Below are positions 25,091 to 34,000 of a stretch of 47,596 nt of DNA, piece by piece. The position numbers were made by a program, and so were the translations under genes. The notes under the pieces were generated by a model. It was not told where the DNA came from. It ran no database searches and saw nothing but the letters and a program-made list of their open reading frames with translations. Source of the DNA: Pseudobdellovibrionaceae bacterium (GTDB lineage: Bacteria > Bdellovibrionota > Bdellovibrionia > Bdellovibrionales > Bdellovibrionaceae); NCBI GenBank assembly GCA_019637895.1, contig JAHBUU010000004.1:1-47596 (forward strand). The letters run 5' to 3'. Every line of letters starts with the position of its first letter. The first letter of the stretch is position 1.

Positions 25091-25207
25091 CTTCGTCTCT
25101 AGTCTTGTTGAAAAAATTGACACTTTTCGAGGGTTTCCATTTTCTCCGACGGAGGTCTTAAGACGCAGGTCGAGATGGCCGATAGCGAAACATCCGGGAG
25201 AGAAGAC

Positions 25208-25732
25208 ATGGCTGAAAAAGCAAGTGCGGACGAAAAAGACGGAAAGAAAAAGAGCCTGAATATGGGGCTCATCATGACCATTGCTTTCGCGGTCTTGAAC
25301 CTGGCTGTCATGGGCGGCGGCGCTTATCTGGTCTACGCCTCAACCATCGGCTGGCACCCACCAAAGGTGACCGAAACCGACCTCCGGACCGAAGAGGAAA
25401 AACAGGCGGAAGCGGGTCGGGACCTGGCTCCTTACATCTATACGATGGATAAATTCACCGTGAACTTGGACGGCGAACCGAAGCGCTCGATCCGGATCGA
25501 GGTCAATCTGGAGATGTTGTCCCAAAACGGTTTCGAGGAAGTGATCAATACAAGAAATCGCGCCCGAACCCGTGACCGAATCGTGCGGATCCTGAACGGA
25601 CAGACCTTTTATGAGCTTGAGAGCATCCAAGGAAAGCTTTTCTTGAAAAACAAGATCGCTTCCGAGATCAACAGCATGCTGAACGATGGCGTCGTGAAAG
25701 ACGTGTTCTTCAGCGATTTCGTGGTTCAATAA
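25208..25732 (+). CDS. fliL: Flagellar basal-body-associated protein FliL
   Basis: A single-pass inner-membrane protein that supports the flagellar stator. The 174-residue product has a charged cytoplasmic N-terminus, a membrane segment (NMGLIMTIAFAVLNLAVMGGGAYLVY), and the periplasmic FliL domain with YTMDKFTVNLDGEPKRSIRIEVNLEM, RDRIVRILNGQTFYELESIQGK and the C-terminal VFFSDFVVQ typical of the family. ATG 25208 has GGGAGA upstream; ATG 25175 (AGGTCGAG upstream) would add 11 residues and is also plausible. No motA/motB, fliM or other flagellar genes are adjacent, so this is an isolated copy, perhaps one of several paralogues. Confidence 0.9.
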   Translation: MAEKASADEKDGKKKSLNMGLIMTIAFAVLNLAVMGGGAYLVYASTIGWHPPKVTETDLRTEEEKQAEAGRDLAPYIYTMDKFTVNLDGEPKRSIRIEVNLEMLSQNGFEEVINTRNRARTRDRIVRILNGQTFYELESIQGKLFLKNKIASEINSMLNDGVVKDVFFSDFVVQ

Positions 25733-25752
25733 TTTTGTTCAGGCCGTGACGG

Positions 25753-26817
25753 TCAGTTGGTGCGAGACTCGCGGAGTCTGGCCGCTTCCAGGACCAAACG
25801 TTGTTCGCAGTCATTTTTTGTCAGACCCACCATCGGCGAGAATCTTTGCCCTTCCAGGCTCCACTTCACCGCTTGTTGAGTTCCCAGCGGCGAGAGATAC
25901 GTGAAAAAGAACGGTTGAGGATGATTGACCGTGATTTCCAAGACAGCTTGCTGCTCTCCCGAGCCGGTAAAGCCCCCGGTGCGCTCAAATTGCTGACAGA
26001 GGATGCGTGCCAGCGTGGATATTGGGCGTGGGCTTCCGGCTGCCCCCATATGTTCTGAAACCGACAGCGCTCCTCGGCTGAGCTTCAAAAAGCTGGGAGC
26101 GGCCGGATTCCATACAGAGGAATTCGGCTCAAGACGGCGGGGAAGGCGGAAAGAGGGGTCGATTTCGCGGCTCAGTTGAATTGCTGATTCATGTCGATGC
26201 GCGAGAAAGAGTCGTCCTGTGATCTCGCGGACCTTGCGGGTGTCAGGCAGGCAGGTGAATTCGCTTTCGCCAATAGCCATGCAGTTCAGTCGAACCAGAC
26301 TGTACAGGGCTTCATGGATTAAAAGAGCGACTCGGTGGGACTGTGGCATCCGATTCCATGAGGGTTGATGAATGCGGATCACGGCACCCAAACGATTGGC
26401 GATCTGGATCAGGTGCTCAGAAGGCAGATCGAGCAGGTTTTCGCCTTCGTTCAGCCGGGCGAGCTTGGTTTGCAGGGGGAGCTTGGTTTGCAGGGGGAGC
26501 AGCTCATGGGCCAGAAGGGACTCGAGGACGGCGTCACCAAAAAGAGGGACGAGCGTGTTGAGATCGCTGATTTTCCGAGAAAGCAGATCGGCATCGAAGT
26601 CCAATCTCCATGGGTGATTCTGGATGCGATCCAAGTGGTGCTTTTGGGAAATGAAACCGATCTCTGGCTCTGAAATGCCGGCCTCGAGAAGGTCTCGGAG
26701 AAGGACTTGCTCTTCAACTTCATAGCCGTCGCCGCCGTTTCCAACGACGAAGCCATTGCCAAAAGAAATGGCCGCAGAGGCCGGGAGCACGAGAAGAGAG
26801 AAAAGGAGGGAAATCAT
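25753..26817 (-). CDS. Secreted protein of unknown function, coupled to a TIGR02147 regulator
   Basis: The 354-residue product begins with a short signal peptide (MISLLFSLLVLPASA). A helical segment HRVALLIHEALYSLVRLNCMA holds an HE pair but no second His to make a HExxH zinc site, so no protease claim is made. It contains the 6-residue tandem repeat LPLQTK x2 encoded by an exact 18-bp DNA duplication. The C-terminal 90 residues (ARILCQQFERTG, FFFTYLSPLGTQQAV) look like a separate domain. ATGA overlap with the upstream regulator shows they are one unit. Pairing of such regulators with exported proteins is common in this group; function is unknown. Confidence 0.75.
   Translation of the reverse strand: MISLLFSLLVLPASAAISFGNGFVVGNGGDGYEVEEQVLLRDLLEAGISEPEIGFISQKHHLDRIQNHPWRLDFDADLLSRKISDLNTLVPLFGDAVLESLLAHELLPLQTKLPLQTKLARLNEGENLLDLPSEHLIQIANRLGAVIRIHQPSWNRMPQSHRVALLIHEALYSLVRLNCMAIGESEFTCLPDTRKVREITGRLFLAHRHESAIQLSREIDPSFRLPRRLEPNSSVWNPAAPSFLKLSRGALSVSEHMGAAGSPRPISTLARILCQQFERTGGFTGSGEQQAVLEITVNHPQPFFFTYLSPLGTQQAVKWSLEGQRFSPMVGLTKNDCEQRLVLEAARLRESRTN
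26461..26496. repeat. Exact 18-bp tandem duplication within a coding region
   Basis: Two identical 18-base units (26461-26478 and 26479-26496, beginning GAGCTTGGTTTGCAGGGG) lie in the 25753-26817 gene and add six in-frame residues (LPLQTK) to the protein. Confidence 0.95.
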
Positions 26818-27572
26818 TTTTCCACCTTTGATGATTTCTCCCAGTCCGTCAAAGGGTAGAAACAGATTTGTAGATGATAGACTTCGTCACGGACGGGGGT
26901 CGCGAGCTTGCTCGAAAAAAATTCGCGGAATTTACGGATTTCCTTTTTGCCAAGTTCCAGCTTGTCCTTGGTGGACGAGAAGGTGACCGAGGTGAACTCT
27001 CTTTTGGTGGCAGGCAGATTCAGCAGGGCCGCTTGAGACAGGCTGAGAGAGTCATGATGGAATTTTTGAATCGCCTCCGAGGGGATATCCTGAGTGGTGC
27101 TGACTGTCAGCCCTTGGGATTTGATCTCGTTTTCGGGGGTTTCCCGGAGCAAACCGAGGGATTTCAAGGATTCGATTTTTTCGCGGATTTTTTCCTGGGG
27201 GATCCCAATTTTTTTTGCGATCTCCTCGAGGGAGTCCGGTGGGGTCTCGAACTCGAAAAGACACATCAAGGCGGCTGCGGACCAATGGGCGACGGTCATG
27301 AACTCTTCGGCGGTCAGGGCTTTGTTCGTGTCCTCGCTCTTGTGGATCATGCCAAGCAAGGATTCCCTTTTGTCGTCGGGCAGAGAGAGGCTTTCGATGA
27401 CACGGACGGCGACTTCCGGCGACAGCTTGCGTTTTCCTCGCAGAAATTCCGACAGTGCGCCTGGGCTGACTTTCAGTTTTTTTGCCAAAGCTCGCAACGA
27501 ATACGAAGGACGGCTCGATTTCGTTTTTTGCAAGTGTTCTTGTACAGCTTCATAAAGAAGTTTTTGCCACAT
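26814..27572 (-). CDS. TIGR02147-family (DUF4423) DNA-binding regulator
   Basis: A 252-residue cytoplasmic protein. The N-terminal helix-turn-helix is YSLRALAKKLKVSPGALSEFLRGKRKLSPEV in context; the middle holds a winged-helix-like stretch (FMTVAHWSAAALMCL, LEEIAKKIGIPQEKI), and the C-terminal domain ends with VYHLQICFYPLT, the usual close of the family. These features match the TIGR02147 family, abundant in Bdellovibrio and Fibrobacter. ATG 27572 lacks a good ribosome-binding site; AGGAGG lies 21 bases upstream. It is coupled to the secreted gene at 25753. A perfect palindrome lies about 55 bases upstream and is a candidate operator. Confidence 0.85.
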   Translation of the reverse strand: MWQKLLYEAVQEHLQKTKSSRPSYSLRALAKKLKVSPGALSEFLRGKRKLSPEVAVRVIESLSLPDDKRESLLGMIHKSEDTNKALTAEEFMTVAHWSAAALMCLFEFETPPDSLEEIAKKIGIPQEKIREKIESLKSLGLLRETPENEIKSQGLTVSTTQDIPSEAIQKFHHDSLSLSQAALLNLPATKREFTSVTFSSTKDKLELGKKEIRKFREFFSSKLATPVRDEVYHLQICFYPLTDWEKSSKVEK

Positions 27573-27626
27573 GCAGATTATTAGTAGGGGGGACCTCCTC
27601 AAAGATCAAGAAAACGAGGGTAAGTT

Positions 27627-27648
27627 TGTTCCTTGTTGTCAAGGAACA
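27627..27648. promoter_or_regulatory. Perfect palindrome upstream of the TIGR02147 regulator, candidate operator
   Basis: Arms TGTTCCTTG and CAAGGAACA are perfectly complementary over 9 bp around a TTGT centre. It lies between the regulator (minus) and the M16 peptidase gene (plus). On the minus strand the right arm contains TTGACA, a consensus -35 hexamer, but no good -10 follows at 16-18 bases. No T-run is present, so it is not a terminator. Confidence 0.5.
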
Positions 27649-27814
27649 GTGTTTTCAGAAGGAGGGATGTGGTGGCGATGAGGGGCTTTGGTGAGGCTTG
27701 TCGAAAGTCCTGATTGCCATGCCTTGAATGGTGATTTTCCGTCGGATCCTTGAGGGTTGTTGCCCGGTGGGGAGCATGGACGCACAATATAACCTCTCTG
27801 ACCAAGGAGGTTTT

Positions 27815-29203
27815 GTGCGACTTCGTCTCGTCATCATGACGATGCTCATTTTCTGTTCCGGATCGGCGTGGGCCCAAGAGTCCACCTCTCTGAAAATTGA
27901 TCTGCCCGTCGAGAAATACACCCTCGACAACGGCTTAACGGTTTTGCTTTTGGAGGATCATCGAGTCCCGATGATCAGCTATCACACCTGGTACAAGGTG
28001 GGTTCTAAAGACGAGGCCGAAGGAGTGACGGGCTCGGCACATATGCTTGAGCACATGATGTTTCAAGGAGCCAAGAAGTATTCGGGCAAAGACCTGCATC
28101 GGATCATGGATGAAAACGGGATCTCCTGGAATGCGTTCACGACCTACGACTACACGGGTTTTTACATGAATCTGCCGTCGTCGAAGCTGGAACTCATCAT
28201 GGACGTGGAATTCGATCGGATGAGCTCGTTGAATCTCGATGAAAAGAATTTGTTGAGTGAGCGGGAAGTGGTCAAAGAGGAACGTCGGTTCCGGGTCGAC
28301 AACAATCCGCAGGGTCTTCTCTGGGAATCGACCATGTCCACTTTCTTCAAGAAGTCCCCTTATCGTTGGCCGGTGATCGGCTGGATGAAGGACATCGAGA
28401 AATTCGACATCGAGACTTTGCGCAAGTACTACAGCCAGTATTACGTGCCGAACAATGCCGTTTTGGTGATCGCCGGGGATTTCAAAACATCGAAGGTCAA
28501 GTCGCTGATCCAGAAATACTATGGATCCTTGCCGTCGAAAGCCTTGCCTCCGAAAACAGATGCGGGTGAGGCGATGCGAACGGCTCCGACTTTCGCTCGT
28601 TTGAAGAAGGATGTTCAGAGCATCTCGTTCAACCTGTCCTTCCCCGGAGTGAAAGAGGGCGATCCCGATATGTATGCGCTGGATCTGGCAGGGACGATCC
28701 TGGGTGCAGGATCCTCGAGCCGATTGAACCGAGATCTGGTGTATCGAAAACAGATCGCGTTGTCCGCCTCGTCCGGTCATTTCAGCTTGCAGGACGCGGG
28801 GGTCTTTATGGCCTCGGTGACGATGAAGCCTGGAATGAATTCGGAAAATGCCTTGGCGACCGTCGAGCGTGAAGTGGCGAAACTCAGAACGACCAAGGTT
28901 TCCGCCGACGAGCTGAAAAAAGCCAAGACGATCCTGATGAAGTCCTATGTCGACGGTTTGAGCACGATGGATGCGAAAGCTCGCGCCCTTGCGGCGAACG
29001 AGATCGTCACCGGGTCTTATAAAACCATGCTCGATAATCTCGAGAAATACGAGAAGGTGACAGAAGAGGACATTCTCCGCGTCGCCAAAAAGTATCTTGT
29101 CCGTTCGTATGCGTCTTTGGTGATGCTTGAGCCTCAACAGGCGCCCGTGGCGGCACCGGCTCCGACATCCGCAACTCCGGCCCCGCAAGGAGGCGCCCAA
29201 TGA
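27815..29203 (+). CDS. M16-family zinc peptidase, catalytic partner
   Basis: Start GTG 27815 follows AAGGAGGTTTT and opens a signal peptide (ending SGSAWAQ), so the 462-residue enzyme is exported. The inverted zinc motif HxxEH is present as His76-Met-Leu-Glu79-His80 (GSAHMLEHMMF), and the third ligand lies in SEREVVKEERRFR near residue 155. The C-terminal half has GAGSSSRLNRDLVYRKQIA where the partner's Arg-Tyr pair is usual; the Tyr context is absent here. It pairs through an ATGA overlap with the second M16 gene. Pro/Ala tail (APVAAPAPTSATPAP) at the end. Likely a periplasmic peptidase of PqqL/MPP-beta type; substrate unknown. Confidence 0.93.
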   Translation: MRLRLVIMTMLIFCSGSAWAQESTSLKIDLPVEKYTLDNGLTVLLLEDHRVPMISYHTWYKVGSKDEAEGVTGSAHMLEHMMFQGAKKYSGKDLHRIMDENGISWNAFTTYDYTGFYMNLPSSKLELIMDVEFDRMSSLNLDEKNLLSEREVVKEERRFRVDNNPQGLLWESTMSTFFKKSPYRWPVIGWMKDIEKFDIETLRKYYSQYYVPNNAVLVIAGDFKTSKVKSLIQKYYGSLPSKALPPKTDAGEAMRTAPTFARLKKDVQSISFNLSFPGVKEGDPDMYALDLAGTILGAGSSSRLNRDLVYRKQIALSASSGHFSLQDAGVFMASVTMKPGMNSENALATVEREVAKLRTTKVSADELKKAKTILMKSYVDGLSTMDAKARALAANEIVTGSYKTMLDNLEKYEKVTEEDILRVAKKYLVRSYASLVMLEPQQAPVAAPAPTSATPAPQGGAQ

Positions 29204-30606
29204 GAATGAATCAAGTCTTTGCTGGTTTTCTGATCTGTGGACTCGTTGTCGGGGCTGGCTGCTCGAGTTCGATGAAGGGGTCCGGATCATCCTGGTTCGG
29301 CGGTTCTTCCTTTAAGGTTCAAGCCTATGAAACCAAAACACTTCCGAATGGCCTGACACTGATTTACGTCAAGGACGAGAGCCTTCCGAAAGTGGAGATT
29401 CAGGCGATGGTCAAAACGGGACTTCGCCAGGAGGCCAAGGAAAAAGCCGGTTTGAATTCGCTTGTGGCGTCCTTGTTGAGCCAGGGAACATCGACTCGGT
29501 CGGCGGTGCAGATTTCCGATGCCTTCAATGCCCTGGGGACCGAGTTCTCGGCTTCGGCAGGCGTGGATGCCGTGGTCGCGAATGCCGATGCACTGAGTTC
29601 CGATGCGGACGCACTGTTGGCTTTGTTCGCCGATGTTTTGATGAAGCCGACTTTTGCGACGGCCGAGGTCAATCGATTGAAGAGCCAGAGAATCGCGGCG
29701 TTGAAACGCCGGATCGACAATCCCGGGAACTACTCGCGACGTAAATTTTCTGAGTTCTTGTTCTCGGGCACGTCTTACTCGCGAGACACCGCGGGCGAGG
29801 TCGAAACGATTCAGGCGCTTCGTCAGACCGATGTGATCAAGCATTACCTGGCGAACTATCGTCCGAACAATACGATCGTGGCGGTGACGGGGCGTTTCGA
29901 CGCCGCATTTGCGAAAAAGGTCGAAGATGTGATGGGTGCATGGACCTCGCGTGAGATCAAACCACCTGCGGCCGAGCAGTTTCCCGTCACGGAAACCTTG
30001 AGCGTGAAGCTGGTCAGTAAAAAAGGACTGGCGCAGGCTCAGGTGTTGTTGGGACGACCGATGATTCCGCGCACTCATGCCGACTATTTGGCTCTGCGGG
30101 TGGCGAACGAAGCATTGGGCGGAGGCTTTGGGGCCCGTTTGATGCAAAGGATCCGGGACGACCTGGGTCTGACTTATTCCGTCTATTCGAGTCTCGGTTC
30201 GAATCAAGAGACCGGCTATTTTCAGATTGCGACCTTCACGAAAAACCCGAGCACGGGTCAGACCTTGAAAGAAGTCCTGAAAGTCTACGAGACCTTCATC
30301 AATGAAGGAATCACGGACAAAGAGCTGGCATCCGCGAAGGCTCAGATCGTTGGGCAGTATCCGCGAGGATTGGAAACGGCGGATTCCGTGGCCTCGACTT
30401 TGATGTCGCTGAACCTGCTGGGGTTGCCATTGTCCGAGATCGAAGCCTATCCCGGAAGAATTGAAAAACTGAGCCTCAAGGAAGTGAACGAAGCCATTCG
30501 TCGGCACTTCAAAGTGGGCGCCTTGAAAGCTTTGGTTTATGCGGACCGGGCTGCTGTTGGAACTCAGATTCAGGAGTTCTCTCCAATTGTGGAAACAGCT
30601 CGCTAG
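29200..30606 (+). CDS. M16-family peptidase, non-catalytic partner, probable lipoprotein
   Basis: The 468-residue product has a lipoprotein-like signal (GLVVGAGC, Cys21). The M16 fold is evident (TLPNGLTLIYVKDESLPKVEIQAMV in context), but the HxxEH site is replaced by GLNSLVASLL, so it cannot bind zinc. It keeps the Arg/Tyr region of the second half (GGGFGARLMQRIRDDLGLTYSVYSS) that completes the active site in two-subunit enzymes such as the mitochondrial processing peptidase. With the upstream gene it therefore makes one split enzyme. AAGGAGG and an ATGA overlap support balanced synthesis. A terminator follows at 30633. Confidence 0.93.
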   Translation: MRMNQVFAGFLICGLVVGAGCSSSMKGSGSSWFGGSSFKVQAYETKTLPNGLTLIYVKDESLPKVEIQAMVKTGLRQEAKEKAGLNSLVASLLSQGTSTRSAVQISDAFNALGTEFSASAGVDAVVANADALSSDADALLALFADVLMKPTFATAEVNRLKSQRIAALKRRIDNPGNYSRRKFSEFLFSGTSYSRDTAGEVETIQALRQTDVIKHYLANYRPNNTIVAVTGRFDAAFAKKVEDVMGAWTSREIKPPAAEQFPVTETLSVKLVSKKGLAQAQVLLGRPMIPRTHADYLALRVANEALGGGFGARLMQRIRDDLGLTYSVYSSLGSNQETGYFQIATFTKNPSTGQTLKEVLKVYETFINEGITDKELASAKAQIVGQYPRGLETADSVASTLMSLNLLGLPLSEIEAYPGRIEKLSLKEVNEAIRRHFKVGALKALVYADRAAVGTQIQEFSPIVETAR

Positions 30607-30632
30607 CGAACAACTAGAATGATTGTCATTAT

Positions 30633-30671
30633 AAGCGGCTCCGTCCTTAGACGGGGCCGCTTCTCTTTTTT
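30633..30671 (+). terminator. Rho-independent terminator of the M16 peptidase pair
   Basis: A 12-bp stem (AAGCGGCTCCGT / ACGGGGCCGCTT, one G-T wobble) with a 6-base loop is followed by CTCTTTTTT, 27 bases after the stop codon. Confidence 0.93.
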
Positions 30672-30678
30672 GGGGGAG

Positions 30679-30795
30679 ATGAGTGTGATTATGAGACGGG
30701 CCTTTCTCCGGATCGGAGGGGGGCTCGCGATCCTTCTCTTCAAGGAACAGGATTTCTTCGTTCCTCATGCTTTGAGAACGTTTCTGCTCCGATAA
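30679..30795 (+). CDS. Possible 38-residue small ORF with a Tat-like N-terminus
   Basis: An ATG directly after GGGGGAG (with a second ATG at 30691, better spaced at 12 bases) opens a short frame containing RRAFLRIGGGLAILLF. This looks like the twin-arginine start of a Tat signal, but no exported domain follows before the stop. It lies between the M16 terminator and the fibre-leader relic, in a 464-base stretch (30607-31070) without any confident gene. It may be a decayed gene start or a chance frame. Confidence 0.2.
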   Translation: MSVIMRRAFLRIGGGLAILLFKEQDFFVPHALRTFLLR

Positions 30796-30828
30796 GGTAA
30801 ACAGCAGATCTCGGCGAAAGGAGGACGT

Positions 30829-30915
30829 ATGTTGAGAATTCGTCAGAATCTCAGAAATTTTTTGTCCGTCCTTTTGCTTGTGAGCTGGTCACTTTCACCG
30901 ATTGCAATGCACTGA
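30829..30915 (+). pseudogene. Relic of a fibre gene start: ribosome-binding site and signal peptide only
   Basis: GAAAGGAGGACGTATG here parallels GAAAGGAGGAAGTATG of the fibre gene 242 bases downstream, and the encoded peptide (MLRIRQNLRNFLSVLLLVSW, then SLSPIAMH and stop) parallels that gene's leader (MLESRQTLTVFLACLLFIC). After the signal-peptide region the frame stops where the N-terminal 'GITYHGRL' domain should begin. It is best read as the surviving 5' end of a lost fibre gene; a functional leader peptide is the alternative. Confidence 0.55.
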
Positions 30916-31070
30916 CTCGAAATCGGATGATGCGTGTCAGTTCGCAGGGCTGGTCGTACTGAGGATGACTCGCGTCTCGGTTTGAGACGGAATATGAGCT
31001 GAAATTGGTGCTTTCCATATCTACAAAAAACCTGAATTTGCCGATAGGAAACAGGACGAAAGGAGGAAGT

Positions 31071-34000
31071 ATGCTGGAATCTCGTCAAACATTGACAGTT
31101 TTTTTAGCCTGTCTTCTTTTTATTTGTTTACCACAAGTATCGAGTGCCGACGCCGGTATCACTTATCATGGTCGCTTGCTCAAACCTAATGGCACTCCGG
31201 TTCAGAGCTCTTCGGTTCAGTTTTTGGTGCAAATCAGAACACCATCGCCTTCAAGTTGTTTGATGTATCAAGAGGTGCATGTCAAAGACATGTCCCAAAG
31301 CAAAGGTATCTTTTCCATAACGATCAATGATGGAACACAAACTCAGTACAATACTGAGTTATTCAGTCTGGATCAGGTCTTTAAAAACTTTGGGAAGGAC
31401 TATACTTTTCCTGCTGGAAAATGTTCTGGAAATCATGATGTGAATTTTGCTCCCACCCTTGGTCGTCAGATCGTCGTGTCTTTTAATGACGGCAGCTTCA
31501 CCGGTTGGGAACCGCTTCCTGCTCAAGCGATCAACTTTGTTCCAAGCGCGCTCGAGTCCGTCAGTGTGGGTGGATTTCGCGGCGACCAGTTGTTCCGAGT
31601 GGTTGGTGCAGGTGATGTTCCCGAAAGTATCGCTGCCTGGTCCGTCTCAAATTACGATAAGCTTCTGGACATGATCGATGATGTGACACTGGTCGGCGGT
31701 CACGCCAACATCGGCGGGACATCGAGTGGTTTCACTGGCAGTTTGTCCGGAGATGTGACGGGTGGACAGAGTTCGACGAAAGTGGTGAAGCTTCAGAACC
31801 GCGATGTCTTGGATTCAGCTCCATCGGAAGGTCAGGTTCTGACTTGGAATCACGCAAACTCACGTTGGGAGCCCAAAGCGATTCCTGCAGCGGCAGCTCC
31901 GGCCTGGACGGACATCACAGGGCGGCCAACAAGCCTCCCGCCGAATGGCCTCGCGACGGGGGATCTGACGGGATCTTATCCGAACCCGACGATTGCAGAT
32001 AACTCTGTGACCGGAACTAAGATCGCTGATGGCGGTGTTGCTTTCAGTAAAATCACGTCTGGTGCGGCTGTGACTGGCCAAGTTCTGAGATTTACGACAG
32101 GAACTGGCTGGGCTCCCGAGAATCTGAATTTCATGGATCTGGTGAATAGCTATGGCGCAAGTCCGTGGCCGACAGGGACCTGTGGCGTGGGTGAAGCGAT
32201 TGTTTGGCGGTCGATTGCGGATGGGTTCGATTGTGCTCCGATTGCAGTGACGGAGACGGACCCAAAAATTGGCACGAACGCGACGAATATGCTTTCGAAG
32301 TGGGATGGCACTCAACTCGTTGCCAGCGGAGTTCATGAAAGTTCCGGCAATGTAGGGATCGGGACGACAAGTCCGAATGACAAGTTGGATGTCGCAGGAA
32401 GAATCCGAGCGACGCATATTTGCGCAGCTGATGGCTCGAACTGTAAGGACCTCACAGTGGCTTGGTCGGCAGGATCTGTGACGAGCGTGACAGGCACTGC
32501 CCCGATCGCCGTGACAGGAACTGCCGCAGCTCCTGTCGTGTCTTTGAATGCGGGTGGGGTTGGGAATACGCACTTGGCCACGGATGCAGTCACATCGGCA
32601 AAGATTCAGGATGGATCGATTTCTGCTGCCGATATTGGCGATAACCAGGTGACGGATGTGAAAATCTCTGGCGTCGCGGTGAATAAAATTGCAAGTGGTG
32701 CCGGCCTTTATCTGACTTATGCGCCTAACAACGTCAGTTGTGCTCCAGGGCAGGTCTTGAAATGGACTGCAGCCAATCGATGGGAATGCGGTACGGATAC
32801 GACGGGATCTGGAACCGTGACGAACGTGAGCAGTGCGAATACCGATATTGGTGTCGCAACAGGAACGACAACTCCGGTTTTGACGCTGAATTCTGGAACA
32901 GGTGCAAATCAGATTCTGAAGCTGAATGGCTCTTCCCAGATTCCGGCGGTGGATGGTTCCTTGCTTCAGAACTTGAGTGCTTCGAATATTTCTTCGGGAA
33001 CTCTTCCCGCGGGTCGACTGCCAGGTTTGACCGGTGATGTGACCAGTACTGTGAATACGAATAGCACGACTGTTGTTAGACTCCAGGGTCGAGCAATTGC
33101 GGCAACGGCTCCGAACAACGGTCAGGTCTTGACGTGGAATCAGACAAACTCTCAATGGGAGCCGGTCACTCAAGGCAGTGCTGGAACCGTCACTTCGGTT
33201 TCCGCAGCAGCGCCACTGACAGTGACGAATGCGACGACGACGCCTTCTTTAGCCCTGACGAATGGAACAGTGACTGGTCAAATGCTTCGCTGGAGCGGAA
33301 GTGCCTGGGTCGCGAGTACGGATGGATCTGCACTGACAGCTTTGAATGCGGGAAACCTGACCACGGGGAGCATCCCCGCTGCTCGGATCGCGGCTGATAC
33401 GATCACGACCACTCATATCTCGAACGGTTCTGTCACGGCGGCAAAGCTTGCCACGGGTCTGACGGATGGTTTTTGGACGGTGAATGGAGCTAATATCGGA
33501 CGAGCGAGCGGGAACGTTGGTATCGGAACAACCACCCCCGGTCAGACGCTAGATGTTTTAGGTACGATCCGAGGAACGAGTATTCTGGTCGGAGCGAATG
33601 CGGTTTGGCATGCTGGGAACTTCAACCCCTCTTCTTATCAATTAAGTCTTGGATATACGCCGGTCAATAAAGCGGGTGATACGGTCACCGGAAATTTGGG
33701 CGTCAACGGTTCCTTCTTGATGAGTGGCAACACAGTGATTGACGGTTCGGGAGGCTGGCATCGGACCTATGGAAACACGGGTTGGTATAGTCAAACACAC
33801 GGGGGCGGGATCTTCATGCAGGATGCCACCTATGTTCGGGTTTACGGCGGAAAAGTTTTCCATTCGGATAACGTAATTCAGTCGTCAACGTCGATGAACG
33901 CCCCTGCTTTCTATTATACGTCGGATCGTCGTCTGAAAGAGAATATCCAGCCGATCAATGGTGCTCTTGATAAAGTGTTGGGCTTGAATGGCGTCACTTT

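Noticed and set aside
25117..25145. Consensus TTGACA as a promoter for fliL
   Set aside because: No acceptable -10 hexamer 16-18 bases downstream.
26290..26345. Possible zinc protease motif (HEALY) in the 25753-26817 product
   Set aside because: Only one HE pair without the second His of HExxH; not enough for a metallopeptidase call.
27935..29290. 451-codon open frame on the minus strand
   Set aside because: Antisense to the M16 peptidase gene; Arg/His-rich composition typical of shadow frames in this codon bias.
31860..33173. 437-codon open frame on the minus strand
   Set aside because: Antisense of repetitive fibre stalk; Ser/Arg/Thr-rich without any domain.
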